This document shows, in pieces, positions 36,385-45,248 of a stretch of 64,000 nucleotides of DNA; the first letter of the stretch is position 1, and every line of letters starts with the position of its first letter. A program made the position numbers and the translations under genes. The DNA comes from Hyphomicrobium facile (lineage in GTDB: Bacteria > Pseudomonadota > Alphaproteobacteria > Rhizobiales > Hyphomicrobiaceae), in assembly GCF_900116175.1 (NCBI RefSeq), contig NZ_FPCH01000002.1:1178001-1242000 (forward strand), given 5' to 3'. The notes under the pieces were generated by a model. That model saw nothing but the letters and a program-made list of their open reading frames with translations, ran no database searches and was not told where the DNA came from.

Positions 36385-39300
36385 ATGAACATCTCGAAAT
36401 TCTTCATCGATCGTCCGATTTTCGCGGGCGTGCTCTCCACCCTGATTTTCCTGGGCGGCCTGTTGGCGTTGCCTGCGATGCCGATTTCGGAATACCCGGA
36501 AGTGGTGCCGCCGCAGGTCGTCGTGCGGGCTAACTATCCGGGCGCCAACCCGAAAGTTATCGCCGAAACGGTTGCGACGCCGATCGAGGAGCAGATCAAC
36601 GGCGTCGAGGGCATGCTCTACATGAGCAGCCAGGCGACGACCGATGGTTTGATGACGCTCACCGTCACGTTCCGGCTCGGCACCGATCCCGACAAGGCCC
36701 AGCAGCTCGTTCAAAATCGCGTCTCTCAGGCCGAGCCGCGTTTGCCCGAAGACGTGCGCGCACTCGGCATCACGACAGTCAAAAGTTCGCCCGACCTGAC
36801 GATGGTCGTGCACTTGCTGTCGCCGAACGACCGCTATGACATGACGTATCTGCGCAATTACGCGGTGATCAACGTCAAGGACCGGCTTGCGCGCATCAAC
36901 GGCGTCGGCGACGTGCAGATCTTCGGATCAGGCGACTATTCGATGCGGGTCTGGGTCGATCCGGCGAAGGCGGCCGAACTCGGACTTTCGGCAAGCGATA
37001 TCGTCAACGCTGTTCGCGCTGAGAACGTGCAAGCCGCCGTCGGCGTCGTCGGGTCGTCTCCCTCGCTTCCGAATCTCGATTTCCAGCTTTCCGTCAACGC
37101 GCAGGGCCGCCTCGCGAGCGAAGAAGAATTCGGCGACATCGTCGTCAAGGCCGGCGCGAACAATCAGGTCACGCGTTTGCGCGATGTTGCGCGCATTGAA
37201 CTCGGCGCGGCCGACTATTCGCTGCGTTCGCTGCTCAACAACAAGCAGGCGGTCGCGATCCCGATCTTCCAGGCTCCCGGATCGAACGCAATTGAGATCT
37301 CCGACAACGTCCGCGCGACGATGGCAGAGCTCAAGCAGTACATGCCGGAAGGCGTCGATTACAGCATCGTCTACGATCCGACGCAGTTCGTCCGTGCTTC
37401 GATCGAGGCGGTCATTCACACGCTTCTCGAAGCCGTGGCGCTGGTCGTGCTCGTCGTCATCGTCTTCCTGCAGACGTGGCGCGCGTCGATCATTCCGCTG
37501 ATTGCGGTTCCCGTTTCGATCATCGGCACGTTCGCGGTGATGCATGTGTTCGGATTCTCGATCAACGCGCTGACGCTATTCGGTCTCGTGCTTGCGATCG
37601 GCATCGTGGTCGACGACGCGATCGTCGTCGTCGAAAACGTCGAGCGCAATATCGAGAACGGTTTGTCTCCGCGCGAGGCGACCATTCAGGCCATGCGCGA
37701 GGTTTCCGGCCCGATCATCGCCATCGCGCTCGTGCTGGTCGCGGTCTTCGTGCCACTCGCACTCATCACCGGCCTGACCGGCCAGTTCTACAAGCAGTTC
37801 GCGCTGACCATCGCGATTTCGACCGTGATATCGGCGATCAACTCGCTGACGCTATCGCCCGCGCTGGCCGCGGTACTCTTGAAAGGTCATGATGCGCCCA
37901 AGGATTGGCTGACGCGGGCAATGGACTTCGCCTTCGGCTGGTTCTTCCGCGGCTTCAACCGCGCGTTCACCAGGGGATCGAATGCCTACAGCGGCGGCGT
38001 CAAACGCATCCTATCGCACAAGGCAGCGGCGTTTCTCATTTATCTCGTCCTGATCGGAGCGGCCGGTGCGATGTTCAAGGCTGTTCCCGGCGGCTTCGTG
38101 CCGGGCCAAGACAAGCAATACCTCGTCGGTTTTGCGCAGCTTCCAGACGGCGCCACGCTCGACCGCACCGAAGAGGTCATTCGGCAAATGGGCGACATCA
38201 TGCTCAAGACGCCGGGCGTCAAGGATGCGGTGCAGTTTCCGGGCTTGTCGATCAACGGCTTCACCAACAGCTCCAATTCCGGAATCGTTTTCGCCGGCTT
38301 GAAGTCGTTCGAAGAGCGGCGCTCACCGGAACTCAGCGGTCCGGCGATCGCAATGAGCCTCAATCAACAATTCGCGGGCATCAAAGACGCATTCATCGTG
38401 ATGTTTCCGCCGCCGCCCGTTCAGGGTCTCGGCACGATCGGCGGCTTCAAATTGCAAGTCGAGGATCGGGCCGGCCTTGGCTACGACGCATTGAGCGATG
38501 CAATGAACGCTTTCACAGGCGCGCTCAGCAAGGCGCCGGAGCTAGCCGGTATTTTCACGTCATATCAGGTGAACGTGCCGCAGCTTTTTGCTGCGATCGA
38601 CCGGACGAAGGCGCGTCAGCTCGGCGTGGCGGTGACCGACGTTTTCGCGACGATGCAAATCTATCTCGGATCGCTCTACGTCAACGACTTCAATAAATTC
38701 GGCCGGACGTACTCAGTCCGCGTTCAAGCCGATGCCAAGTATCGTGCGCGTCCCGAGGACATCGGATTGTTGAAGGTTCGCTCCAACACCGGCGCCATGA
38801 TCCAGCTTTCGGCGCTGCTCAACGTGAAGCAGGTCTCGGGGCCCGAGCGCGCCATGCGCTACAACGGCTTCCTGACGGCCGACGTCAACGGCGGCGCAGC
38901 GCCCGGATACTCGTCAGGACAAGCGAAGGCGGCGGTTGAACGCATAGCTGCGCAAGTCTTGCCGAAGGGCATAGGCTTCGAGTGGACCGAGCTAACGTAC
39001 CAGGAGATCCTTGCGGGCAATTCCGGCGTTTGGGTGTTCCCGCTGTCGATCTTCCTCGTGTTCCTCGTGCTCGCAGCACAGTACGAAAGTCTCGTTCTGC
39101 CGCTCTCGATCATCATGATCGTGCCGATGGGTCTGCTTGCCGCCATTACGGGCGTTTATCTCTCGCATGGCGACAACAACGTCTTCACGCAGATCGGTTT
39201 GATCGTTCTCGTCGGGTTGTCGGCGAAGAATGCCATTCTGATCGTCGAGTTTGCGCGCGAGCTCGAACTCGCGGGCCGTAATCCGGTGCAGGCGGCAATC

Positions 39301-39600
39301 GAAGCGAGCCGCTTGCGTCTCCGGCCTATCCTGATGACGTCGATGGCGTTCATCATGGGCGTCGTTCCGCTCGTCACCTCGATCGGAGCCGGCGCCGAGA
39401 TGCGGCAAGCTATGGGCATCGCCGTGTTCTCGGGAATGATCGGTGTAACGATCTTCGGCATTTTCCTGACGCCGGTCTTCTACGTCATCTTGCGAAAACT
39501 CAGCGGCAACAAACCTCTCAAGCATACTGGCGAGGTCATCTCGCCAGTCGTCGCGGCGGCCGGATCACATGGCCGCTTGGCACCGACAGCCGCGGAATAA
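36385..39600 (+). CDS. RND multidrug efflux pump, HAE1 (AcrB-like)
   Basis: 1071 residues. Proton-relay residues D410 and D411 (VVDDAIVVVENVE) and K948 (LSAKNAILIVEF) are in the expected places. The N-terminal FFIDRPIF and the docking and porter domains are normal in length. The likely role is drug, solvent or bile-acid-type extrusion. It is controlled by the divergent TetR repressor. An SDR gene follows after 51 bases and might be co-transcribed. Confidence 0.95.
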   Translation: MNISKFFIDRPIFAGVLSTLIFLGGLLALPAMPISEYPEVVPPQVVVRANYPGANPKVIAETVATPIEEQINGVEGMLYMSSQATTDGLMTLTVTFRLGTDPDKAQQLVQNRVSQAEPRLPEDVRALGITTVKSSPDLTMVVHLLSPNDRYDMTYLRNYAVINVKDRLARINGVGDVQIFGSGDYSMRVWVDPAKAAELGLSASDIVNAVRAENVQAAVGVVGSSPSLPNLDFQLSVNAQGRLASEEEFGDIVVKAGANNQVTRLRDVARIELGAADYSLRSLLNNKQAVAIPIFQAPGSNAIEISDNVRATMAELKQYMPEGVDYSIVYDPTQFVRASIEAVIHTLLEAVALVVLVVIVFLQTWRASIIPLIAVPVSIIGTFAVMHVFGFSINALTLFGLVLAIGIVVDDAIVVVENVERNIENGLSPREATIQAMREVSGPIIAIALVLVAVFVPLALITGLTGQFYKQFALTIAISTVISAINSLTLSPALAAVLLKGHDAPKDWLTRAMDFAFGWFFRGFNRAFTRGSNAYSGGVKRILSHKAAAFLIYLVLIGAAGAMFKAVPGGFVPGQDKQYLVGFAQLPDGATLDRTEEVIRQMGDIMLKTPGVKDAVQFPGLSINGFTNSSNSGIVFAGLKSFEERRSPELSGPAIAMSLNQQFAGIKDAFIVMFPPPPVQGLGTIGGFKLQVEDRAGLGYDALSDAMNAFTGALSKAPELAGIFTSYQVNVPQLFAAIDRTKARQLGVAVTDVFATMQIYLGSLYVNDFNKFGRTYSVRVQADAKYRARPEDIGLLKVRSNTGAMIQLSALLNVKQVSGPERAMRYNGFLTADVNGGAAPGYSSGQAKAAVERIAAQVLPKGIGFEWTELTYQEILAGNSGVWVFPLSIFLVFLVLAAQYESLVLPLSIIMIVPMGLLAAITGVYLSHGDNNVFTQIGLIVLVGLSAKNAILIVEFARELELAGRNPVQAAIEASRLRLRPILMTSMAFIMGVVPLVTSIGAGAEMRQAMGIAVFSGMIGVTIFGIFLTPVFYVILRKLSGNKPLKHTGEVISPVVAAAGSHGRLAPTAAE

Positions 39601-39651
39601 CACGACTGAACTTGGCGCTTCCCCCCTGAAGTCCAAATATGGAGAGAAAGA

Positions 39652-40401
39652 ATGTCTGATCTCAAAGGTAAAGTCGCAATCGTAACGGGCGCCTCCAAAG
39701 GCATCGGTGCCGAAATCGCAAGAGCCCTCGCGGCAGCCGGCGCGGCCGTCGCCGTGAACTATGCCTCGAGCAAAGAAGGGGCTGAAAAGGTCGTCGCCGA
39801 TATCAAGAGCAACGGCGGCAAAGCGATTGCCGTCAAAGGCAGCGTCGCAAATGCTGACGATATCAAGAATATATTTGCAGAGACGAAGAAGGCTTTCGGC
39901 TCGCTCGACATCCTCGTCAACAATGCCGGCGTGTACGCGTTTCAGCCACTCGAAGGCGTGACCGACGGCGAGTTTCAACGGCAATTCAACACGAATGTTC
40001 TCGGCACGATCCTGGCGGCGCAGGAAGCCGCAAAGTATTTCGGTCCTGAAGGCGGCAGCATCATCAACGTCAGTTCGGTCGTCAGCCTAGCTGCGTTTCC
40101 CAACACCGTGGTCTACTCCGCGACCAAGGGCGCGGTCGATGCCGTAACGCGGGTGCTGGCTGCAGAGCTTGGGCCGAAGAAAATTCGCGTGAACACAATT
40201 GCTCCGGGTCTCGTCGAAACTGAAGGCGTTCACACGATGGGCGTTTTGGGAACTGATTTTGAAAAATCTGCAGTCGCGCAAACGCCGCTGGGACGTGTTG
40301 GCCAGCCGGACGACATCGCGAAGGTCGCCGTTTTTCTCGCGTCCGACGAGTCCGGCTGGATTACCGGCGATAGACTGACAGTTTCCGGCGGAGCCCGTTG
40401 A
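39652..40401 (+). CDS. Short-chain dehydrogenase/reductase
   Basis: 249 residues of the classical SDR type: NADP/NAD motif GASKGIGAEIA, NNAGV, catalytic Ser and Y-x3-K in VVYSATKGAV, and C-terminal SGGAR. Ribosome binding site GGAGAGAAAG. It resembles the 3-oxoacyl/glucose-type dehydrogenases, so the substrate is not predictable. Directly after the efflux pump, 63 bases before the ABC-2 genes. Confidence 0.88.
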   Translation: MSDLKGKVAIVTGASKGIGAEIARALAAAGAAVAVNYASSKEGAEKVVADIKSNGGKAIAVKGSVANADDIKNIFAETKKAFGSLDILVNNAGVYAFQPLEGVTDGEFQRQFNTNVLGTILAAQEAAKYFGPEGGSIINVSSVVSLAAFPNTVVYSATKGAVDAVTRVLAAELGPKKIRVNTIAPGLVETEGVHTMGVLGTDFEKSAVAQTPLGRVGQPDDIAKVAVFLASDESGWITGDRLTVSGGAR

Positions 40402-40464
40402 CAACGATAGCAGACGCTGCGATGCGTGCCGAATTGATGCCCGTCATCAGACAGAGTCTTATCG

Positions 40465-41391
40465 ATGCCAGCAGTTATTCGTGTCGAAGGTCTATCGAAA
40501 ACTTATGCCTCGGGATTTACGGCCCTCAAGGACATAAATCTCGAGATAAGTCAGGGCGAGATCTTCGCGCTGCTCGGCCCTAACGGGGCGGGCAAGACGA
40601 CGCTGATCGGCTGCATCTGCGGGATCGTCAATCCCACGGCAGGGAAAATCACCGTCGACGGGAAGGATATCGTCGCCGATTATCGCGCCGTGCGCGCGAT
40701 GATCGGCCTCGTGCCGCAGGAACTCGCGACGGACATGTTCGAGACGCCGTGGGCGACGGTCAACTTCAGCCGCGGGCTGTTCGGCAAACCGCAGAACCAC
40801 GCGTACGTCGAGAAGGTGCTGCGCGCGCTTACGCTTTGGGAAAAGAAAGACAGCCGGATCATGACGCTTTCGGGCGGCATGAAGCGCCGGCTGTTGATCG
40901 CGAAAGCTCTGGCGCACGAACCGCGCATTTTGTTTCTCGACGAGCCGACCGCGGGCGTCGATGTGGAGCTTCGGCGCGAGATGTGGGAGATCGTGCGGAA
41001 ACTTCGCGCAGAAGGCGTGACGATCATCCTGACGACGCATTACATCGAAGAAGCCGAGGAGATGGCAGACCGCGTCGGCGTCATCGCCAAGGGCGAGATC
41101 ATTCTCGTCGAAGAAAAGAATGAGCTGATGCGCAAGCTCGGCAAGAAGCAGCTCGTGCTCCAGTTGTCGGCCCCGCTGACGGAAATACCAGCAGGGCTCG
41201 GCGCCTACGATCTGCACCTCGGCGCCGACGGCAACGAACTGACCTACACCTACGACACGCGAGCCGAGCGGACGGGCATCACCGCGCTCCTGAACGACAT
41301 GCGAGCGGCAGGCGTAACATTCAAAGATCTCTCGACCATGCAAAGCTCGCTCGAAGACATTTTCGTCGATCTCGTGAGGGAAAAGCGATGA
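40465..41391 (+). CDS. ABC-2 exporter ATPase (YadG-like)
   Basis: 308 residues with Walker [10 protein letters not shown], the ABC signature LSGGMKRR, Walker [13 protein letters not shown], and the H-loop [11 protein letters not shown]. It drives a multidrug- or lipid-type ABC-2 exporter with the permease that overlaps its stop codon (ATGA at 41388-41391). Similar to YadG of E. coli. Substrate unknown. Confidence 0.9.
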   Translation: MPAVIRVEGLSKTYASGFTALKDINLEISQGEIFALLGPNGAGKTTLIGCICGIVNPTAGKITVDGKDIVADYRAVRAMIGLVPQELATDMFETPWATVNFSRGLFGKPQNHAYVEKVLRALTLWEKKDSRIMTLSGGMKRRLLIAKALAHEPRILFLDEPTAGVDVELRREMWEIVRKLRAEGVTIILTTHYIEEAEEMADRVGVIAKGEIILVEEKNELMRKLGKKQLVLQLSAPLTEIPAGLGAYDLHLGADGNELTYTYDTRAERTGITALLNDMRAAGVTFKDLSTMQSSLEDIFVDLVREKR

Positions 41392-42149
41392 ATATCGAAG
41401 CTGTCCGCGCAATATACGGTTTCGAGATGTCCCGCTGGGGGCGCACGCTGATGCAGAGCATCGTTTCGCCCGTGCTCTCGACGTGCCTCTATTTTATCGT
41501 CTTCGGCTCAGCGATCGGTTCGCGCATCTCGCAGGTCGATGGAATAGACTACGGAGCGTTCATCGTTCCCGGCCTCGTGATGATGCTGCTCTTGACGCAG
41601 AGCACTCTCAACGCCTCGTTCGGCATCTACTTCCCCCGCTTCACCGGGACCATATACGAGCATCTTTCCGCTCCGGTTTCCGCTTTCGAGATCGTTCTCG
41701 GATATGTCGGCGCTGCGGCGACGAAATCGGTCATCCTTGGGCTGCTCGTGTTGGTCACAGCAAGCCTCTTCGTGCCGCTTCGCATCGCGCATCCCTTCTG
41801 GATGATCGTATTCCTGCTGCTTACAGCGATAACCTTCAGCATGCTCGGTTTCATCATCGGGATCTGGGCCGACGGGTTCGAGAAGCTTCAGATCATCCCG
41901 CTTCTCGTCATCACGCCGCTGACGTTTCTCGGCGGCACCTTCTATTCGGTAAAGATGCTGCCGCCTTTTTGGCAAACCGTGACGCTCTTCAATCCCGTCG
42001 TCTATTTGATCAGCGGCTTTCGCTGGAGCTTCTTTGAGATCTCCGACGTCAATGTCGGCGTGAGCCTTCTGATGACCTCGTTGTTCCTTGCGGTCTGCAT
42101 GGCTGTCGCCTGGTGGATCTTCAGGACGGGATACCGTCTCAAAGCGTGA
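41388..42149 (+). CDS. ABC-2 exporter permease (YadH-like)
   Basis: 253 residues, six membrane segments, and the family phrase [23 protein letters not shown] before the last spans. It is translationally coupled to the ATPase. Ten bases separate its stop from the stop of the convergent aldehyde dehydrogenase. Confidence 0.9.
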   Translation: MNIEAVRAIYGFEMSRWGRTLMQSIVSPVLSTCLYFIVFGSAIGSRISQVDGIDYGAFIVPGLVMMLLLTQSTLNASFGIYFPRFTGTIYEHLSAPVSAFEIVLGYVGAAATKSVILGLLVLVTASLFVPLRIAHPFWMIVFLLLTAITFSMLGFIIGIWADGFEKLQIIPLLVITPLTFLGGTFYSVKMLPPFWQTVTLFNPVVYLISGFRWSFFEISDVNVGVSLLMTSLFLAVCMAVAWWIFRTGYRLKA

Positions 42150-42158
42150 CCTAGCGCG

Positions 42159-43640
42159 TCAGCCGCCGCCCTTCAGATACCAGCCCCACGGCTCACGGGT
42201 TGTGTAGGCGGTGATCTGCTTCGGCTCGAGGAAGTTGTTCAAGCCCCACGTTCCAAGCTCGCGACCGACACCGCTTTTTTTCACGCCGCCCCACGGTGGC
42301 TCGAGAAAATTCGGTTGCGAGCAATTGATCCAGACGACGCCTGCTTCGAAAGCGTCGGCGACGCGTTCCGCCCTCTTCAAGTCGCCCGACATGACGGCTG
42401 CGGCCAAGCCGAACTCGCTATCATTGGCCAAGGTCAGGGCTTCGTCTTCCGTATCGAAAGTCGTGACGGCGAGGACGGGGCCGAAAATCTCCTCGCGCCA
42501 AATTCGCGCGGTGGGCGCCACATCCGCGAAGATCGTCGGCTCCAGGAAGTAGCCTTCGTTGAGATGAGAAGGCCGGCCGCCGCCGGTTACGAGCGTTGCC
42601 TCCCTCTTTCCGTCATCGATATATCCTAGCACCTTGTCGTATTGGGTTTTGCTGACGAGCGGTCCCAGCAGTGTGCCCGGCGCCATGCCGTCGCCGATCG
42701 TGATCTTCTTGGCTTCCACTGAGAGCCGGTCGATGAGCTTCGGCGCGATGCGCTTCTCGACGATCATCCGCGATGTGGCGCTGCAGACTTGTCCCTGGTT
42801 CCAGAAGATTCCGAACATTACCCATTCGACGGCCTGCTCGATGTCGGCGTCGTCGAAGATGATGATCGGCGATTTGCCTCCAAGCTCAAGGCTGATGCTT
42901 TTGACGTCACGCGCCGCAGCGGAGGCGACCGCAATGCCCGTCGGGACGGAACCAGTGAAAGCGAGCTTGCGGACATCGGGATGCGACGCGAGGCGCGCGC
43001 CGGCGTCGGCTCCATATCCCGTGACGACGTTCAAGACGCCGTTCGGCAGGCCCGCTTCCGCTGCGATGCGCGCGAGTTCGAGCGCAGACAGCGGCGTATA
43101 CTCGGACGGCTTCAGCACGACCGCGCAACCTGCCGCGATTGCGGGCGCGACCTTCCAGGCTGCCATCAACAGGGGATAGTTCCACGGCACGATAAGACCG
43201 GCGACGCCTGCGGGCATGTATTTGACGCGCGACTGAAAACGCGCGTCGGGCACGCCGATGATCTCGCCTTGGCGCGCGTCCAGTTCCTCGGCGTATGTTG
43301 CGTAGAGATTGAAGCAATAGGCGGCGTCACCGATATCCCATAGGGCCTCGGGCAGCGGCTTGCCGTTGTCTCTCACCTCGATCTCGGCGAGCGTCTGCTT
43401 CTGCTCTTCGATCGCTGCGCCGATCGCGCGAAGGAAGGCGGCGCGATCACGGCCGGTCGTGCGCGACCATGGGCCGGCCATTGCGGCCTTCGCAGCTGCT
43501 ACCGCCGCGTCGATGTCGGCTGCTGATCCGGCAGCGCAGCGGTGGAAGGTTCGTTCGTTCGCGGGGTTGACGACGTCGAGCGTGCGAGCACCCAGCGCGT
43601 CACACCACTTTCCGTCGATGAAAAGTTTCGATTGCATCAT
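42159..43640 (-). CDS. Aminoaldehyde dehydrogenase (ALDH10/BADH-like)
   Basis: 493 residues from the ATG at 43640 (GGAAC upstream). The catalytic residues are the Cys in NQGQVCSATSR and the Glu in LELGGKSPI; the NAD-binding part contains PWNYPLLMAAWKVAPAIAAG. These segments and EWVMFGIFWNQGQ are closest to plant-type betaine/aminoaldehyde dehydrogenases (ALDH10), which oxidise 3-aminopropanal, 4-aminobutanal and betaine aldehyde. It follows the PLP enzyme gene on the same strand after 31 bases. It probably oxidises the aldehyde made by the dehydratase at 45249. Confidence 0.85.
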   Translation of the reverse strand: MMQSKLFIDGKWCDALGARTLDVVNPANERTFHRCAAGSAADIDAAVAAAKAAMAGPWSRTTGRDRAAFLRAIGAAIEEQKQTLAEIEVRDNGKPLPEALWDIGDAAYCFNLYATYAEELDARQGEIIGVPDARFQSRVKYMPAGVAGLIVPWNYPLLMAAWKVAPAIAAGCAVVLKPSEYTPLSALELARIAAEAGLPNGVLNVVTGYGADAGARLASHPDVRKLAFTGSVPTGIAVASAAARDVKSISLELGGKSPIIIFDDADIEQAVEWVMFGIFWNQGQVCSATSRMIVEKRIAPKLIDRLSVEAKKITIGDGMAPGTLLGPLVSKTQYDKVLGYIDDGKREATLVTGGGRPSHLNEGYFLEPTIFADVAPTARIWREEIFGPVLAVTTFDTEDEALTLANDSEFGLAAAVMSGDLKRAERVADAFEAGVVWINCSQPNFLEPPWGGVKKSGVGRELGTWGLNNFLEPKQITAYTTREPWGWYLKGGG

Positions 43641-43671
43641 AGTTCCAGAAAAACGATTGCTCGATCGGGCT

Positions 43672-45009
43672 TCAGATGACCTTCGCCAATGTGCTTCTGA
43701 AGCCATCGATGAAGATATCGGCATGCTCCCGAGTAAAGCAGAGCGGCGGACGGATCTTCAAGACGTTGCCGTGACCGCCTGCTATCCCGATAAGGATATT
43801 GCGCTCGCGCATGCCGTTGACGATTCTCTCGGCGAGGGCGCGATCGGGCTCGGCTGACGCCTTATCTTTCACGAGTTCGAGGCCGATGTAGAGGCCGGAG
43901 CCGCGCACGTCTCCGACGCGATCGCCGTTGCCGCCGGCAATGCGAAGCTCCGAGCGCAGATAGGCGCCGGTATCGAAGGCGTTTTCCTGCAGGCCTTCTT
44001 CGTTCAAGACATCCAAGACTGCCAATCCCGCGGCAGCCGCGACCGGATTGCCGCCGAATGTGTTGAAGTAGCCCGACTTCGATCCGAATGCCTCGAGCAT
44101 CTCGGGCTTGACCGCGACGCCTCCCATCGGGAAGCCGTTGCCCATTGGCTTCCCCATCACGACCATATCGGGCACCACACCGTGGCGGGCGAAACCCCAC
44201 ATTTTCTCGCCGGTGCGGCCGAAGCCCGGCTGCACCTCGTCGGCGATGTAGACGCCGCCCGCGTCGCGCACCGCCGAGACCGCTTCGGCCAGAAATCCCG
44301 GCTCGCCGGGGTAGACGCCGTCGCTCGAGAAGATGCTGTCGGCGATGAACCCGGCGAGTTGAATGCCGGCTGCCTTCATTCCCGCGATGGCTTTCCGAAT
44401 ATCCTCGGCGAATTTGGGTCCGATGGCTTCGCTACCGTGACGATACGTGTCCGGCGCGGGCACGAGGAACACGTACGGCGGCCGCGGCTCGGCGCTCGCG
44501 GACGATGGCGATATCTCCGTCACGGCCGTGGTGTTACCGTGATAGGCGTTCTCGGTCACGATGAAGCCCGTGCCGCCTGTCACCGCGCGGGCGATGCGCA
44601 GTGCGAGATCGCCGCTTTCGCTGCCTGTGCACGTGAACACGATATTCGAGACCGGCTCCGGCATCGTGGCCAGAAGGCGTTCGGCATACGTGTAGATGTT
44701 GTCGTAGAGGTAACGCGTGTGGGTGTTCAGCGTGCCGAGCTGCCGCGATATGGCCTCGACGACGCGGGGATGGCAGTGCCCGACGGACGGCACGTTGTTG
44801 TAAGCGTCGAGATAGCGCGTGCCATCGGCATCGTGGAGCCAGACGCCCTCGGCCCTGACGAGGTTCAACGGCCTTTCATAAAACAGCATCGAGGTCGGCC
44901 CGAATGTCTGCTTCCGGCGCTTGACGAGGCTCGTGACCGCGGGCGGCAGCTTGTCGGCTGCGTTCATGTCGAAGGCGTTGAGATCGAGAATTTTTCGCGT
45001 AGCTTCCAT
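43672..45009 (-). CDS. Class III PLP enzyme, AGXT2L-type ammonio-phospholyase-like
   Basis: 445 residues from the ATG at 45009 (AAGGGG upstream). Fold-type I PLP enzyme: D257 ([11 protein letters not shown]) and the PLP lysine K287 (VMGKPMGNG). Beyond the usual aminotransferase motifs, [27 protein letters not shown] and [18 protein letters not shown] recall human AGXT2L1/ETNPPL, the phosphoethanolamine phospho-lyase (comparison from memory), more than AGT2. Such lyases act on O-phosphorylated amino alcohols. A kinase of the matching type is at 55003. An ordinary omega-transaminase remains possible. Divergent from the dehydratase. Confidence 0.75.
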   Translation of the reverse strand: MEATRKILDLNAFDMNAADKLPPAVTSLVKRRKQTFGPTSMLFYERPLNLVRAEGVWLHDADGTRYLDAYNNVPSVGHCHPRVVEAISRQLGTLNTHTRYLYDNIYTYAERLLATMPEPVSNIVFTCTGSESGDLALRIARAVTGGTGFIVTENAYHGNTTAVTEISPSSASAEPRPPYVFLVPAPDTYRHGSEAIGPKFAEDIRKAIAGMKAAGIQLAGFIADSIFSSDGVYPGEPGFLAEAVSAVRDAGGVYIADEVQPGFGRTGEKMWGFARHGVVPDMVVMGKPMGNGFPMGGVAVKPEMLEAFGSKSGYFNTFGGNPVAAAAGLAVLDVLNEEGLQENAFDTGAYLRSELRIAGGNGDRVGDVRGSGLYIGLELVKDKASAEPDRALAERIVNGMRERNILIGIAGGHGNVLKIRPPLCFTREHADIFIDGFRSTLAKVI

Positions 45010-45248
45010 TGGGCCCCTTGGGCAAGCTCCCTGACAAATGCGCTGCGTCTCCGCATCGGTTTCGCTTAATATAGGGTACGCCGCCGGCAACAGCTTGACC
45101 CTTGAGAGCGGGGTCTGTTCAGTTTGACACGAGCCCCGGCCGGAGAACCCCGTCAACTTCGGGGCCGCTCTGGTCAAATCCCGTGGCGGCGCTCAGAGTA
45201 ACGTCAGTTCCGATTGCAATCGGGCACTCCATCGTCGAGAAAACAAGC

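Noticed and set aside
43672-45009. Hopanoid aminotransferase HpnO
   Set aside because: It is class III like HpnO, but lies with amine catabolism genes 11 kb from hpnA, and its motifs are closer to AGXT2L lyases.
45010-45248. Possible cobalamin riboswitch before the B12 enzyme
   Set aside because: I looked for the GCCACTG core and the B12 box in this 239-base leader and found neither; only a small CCCCG/CGGGG hairpin is there.
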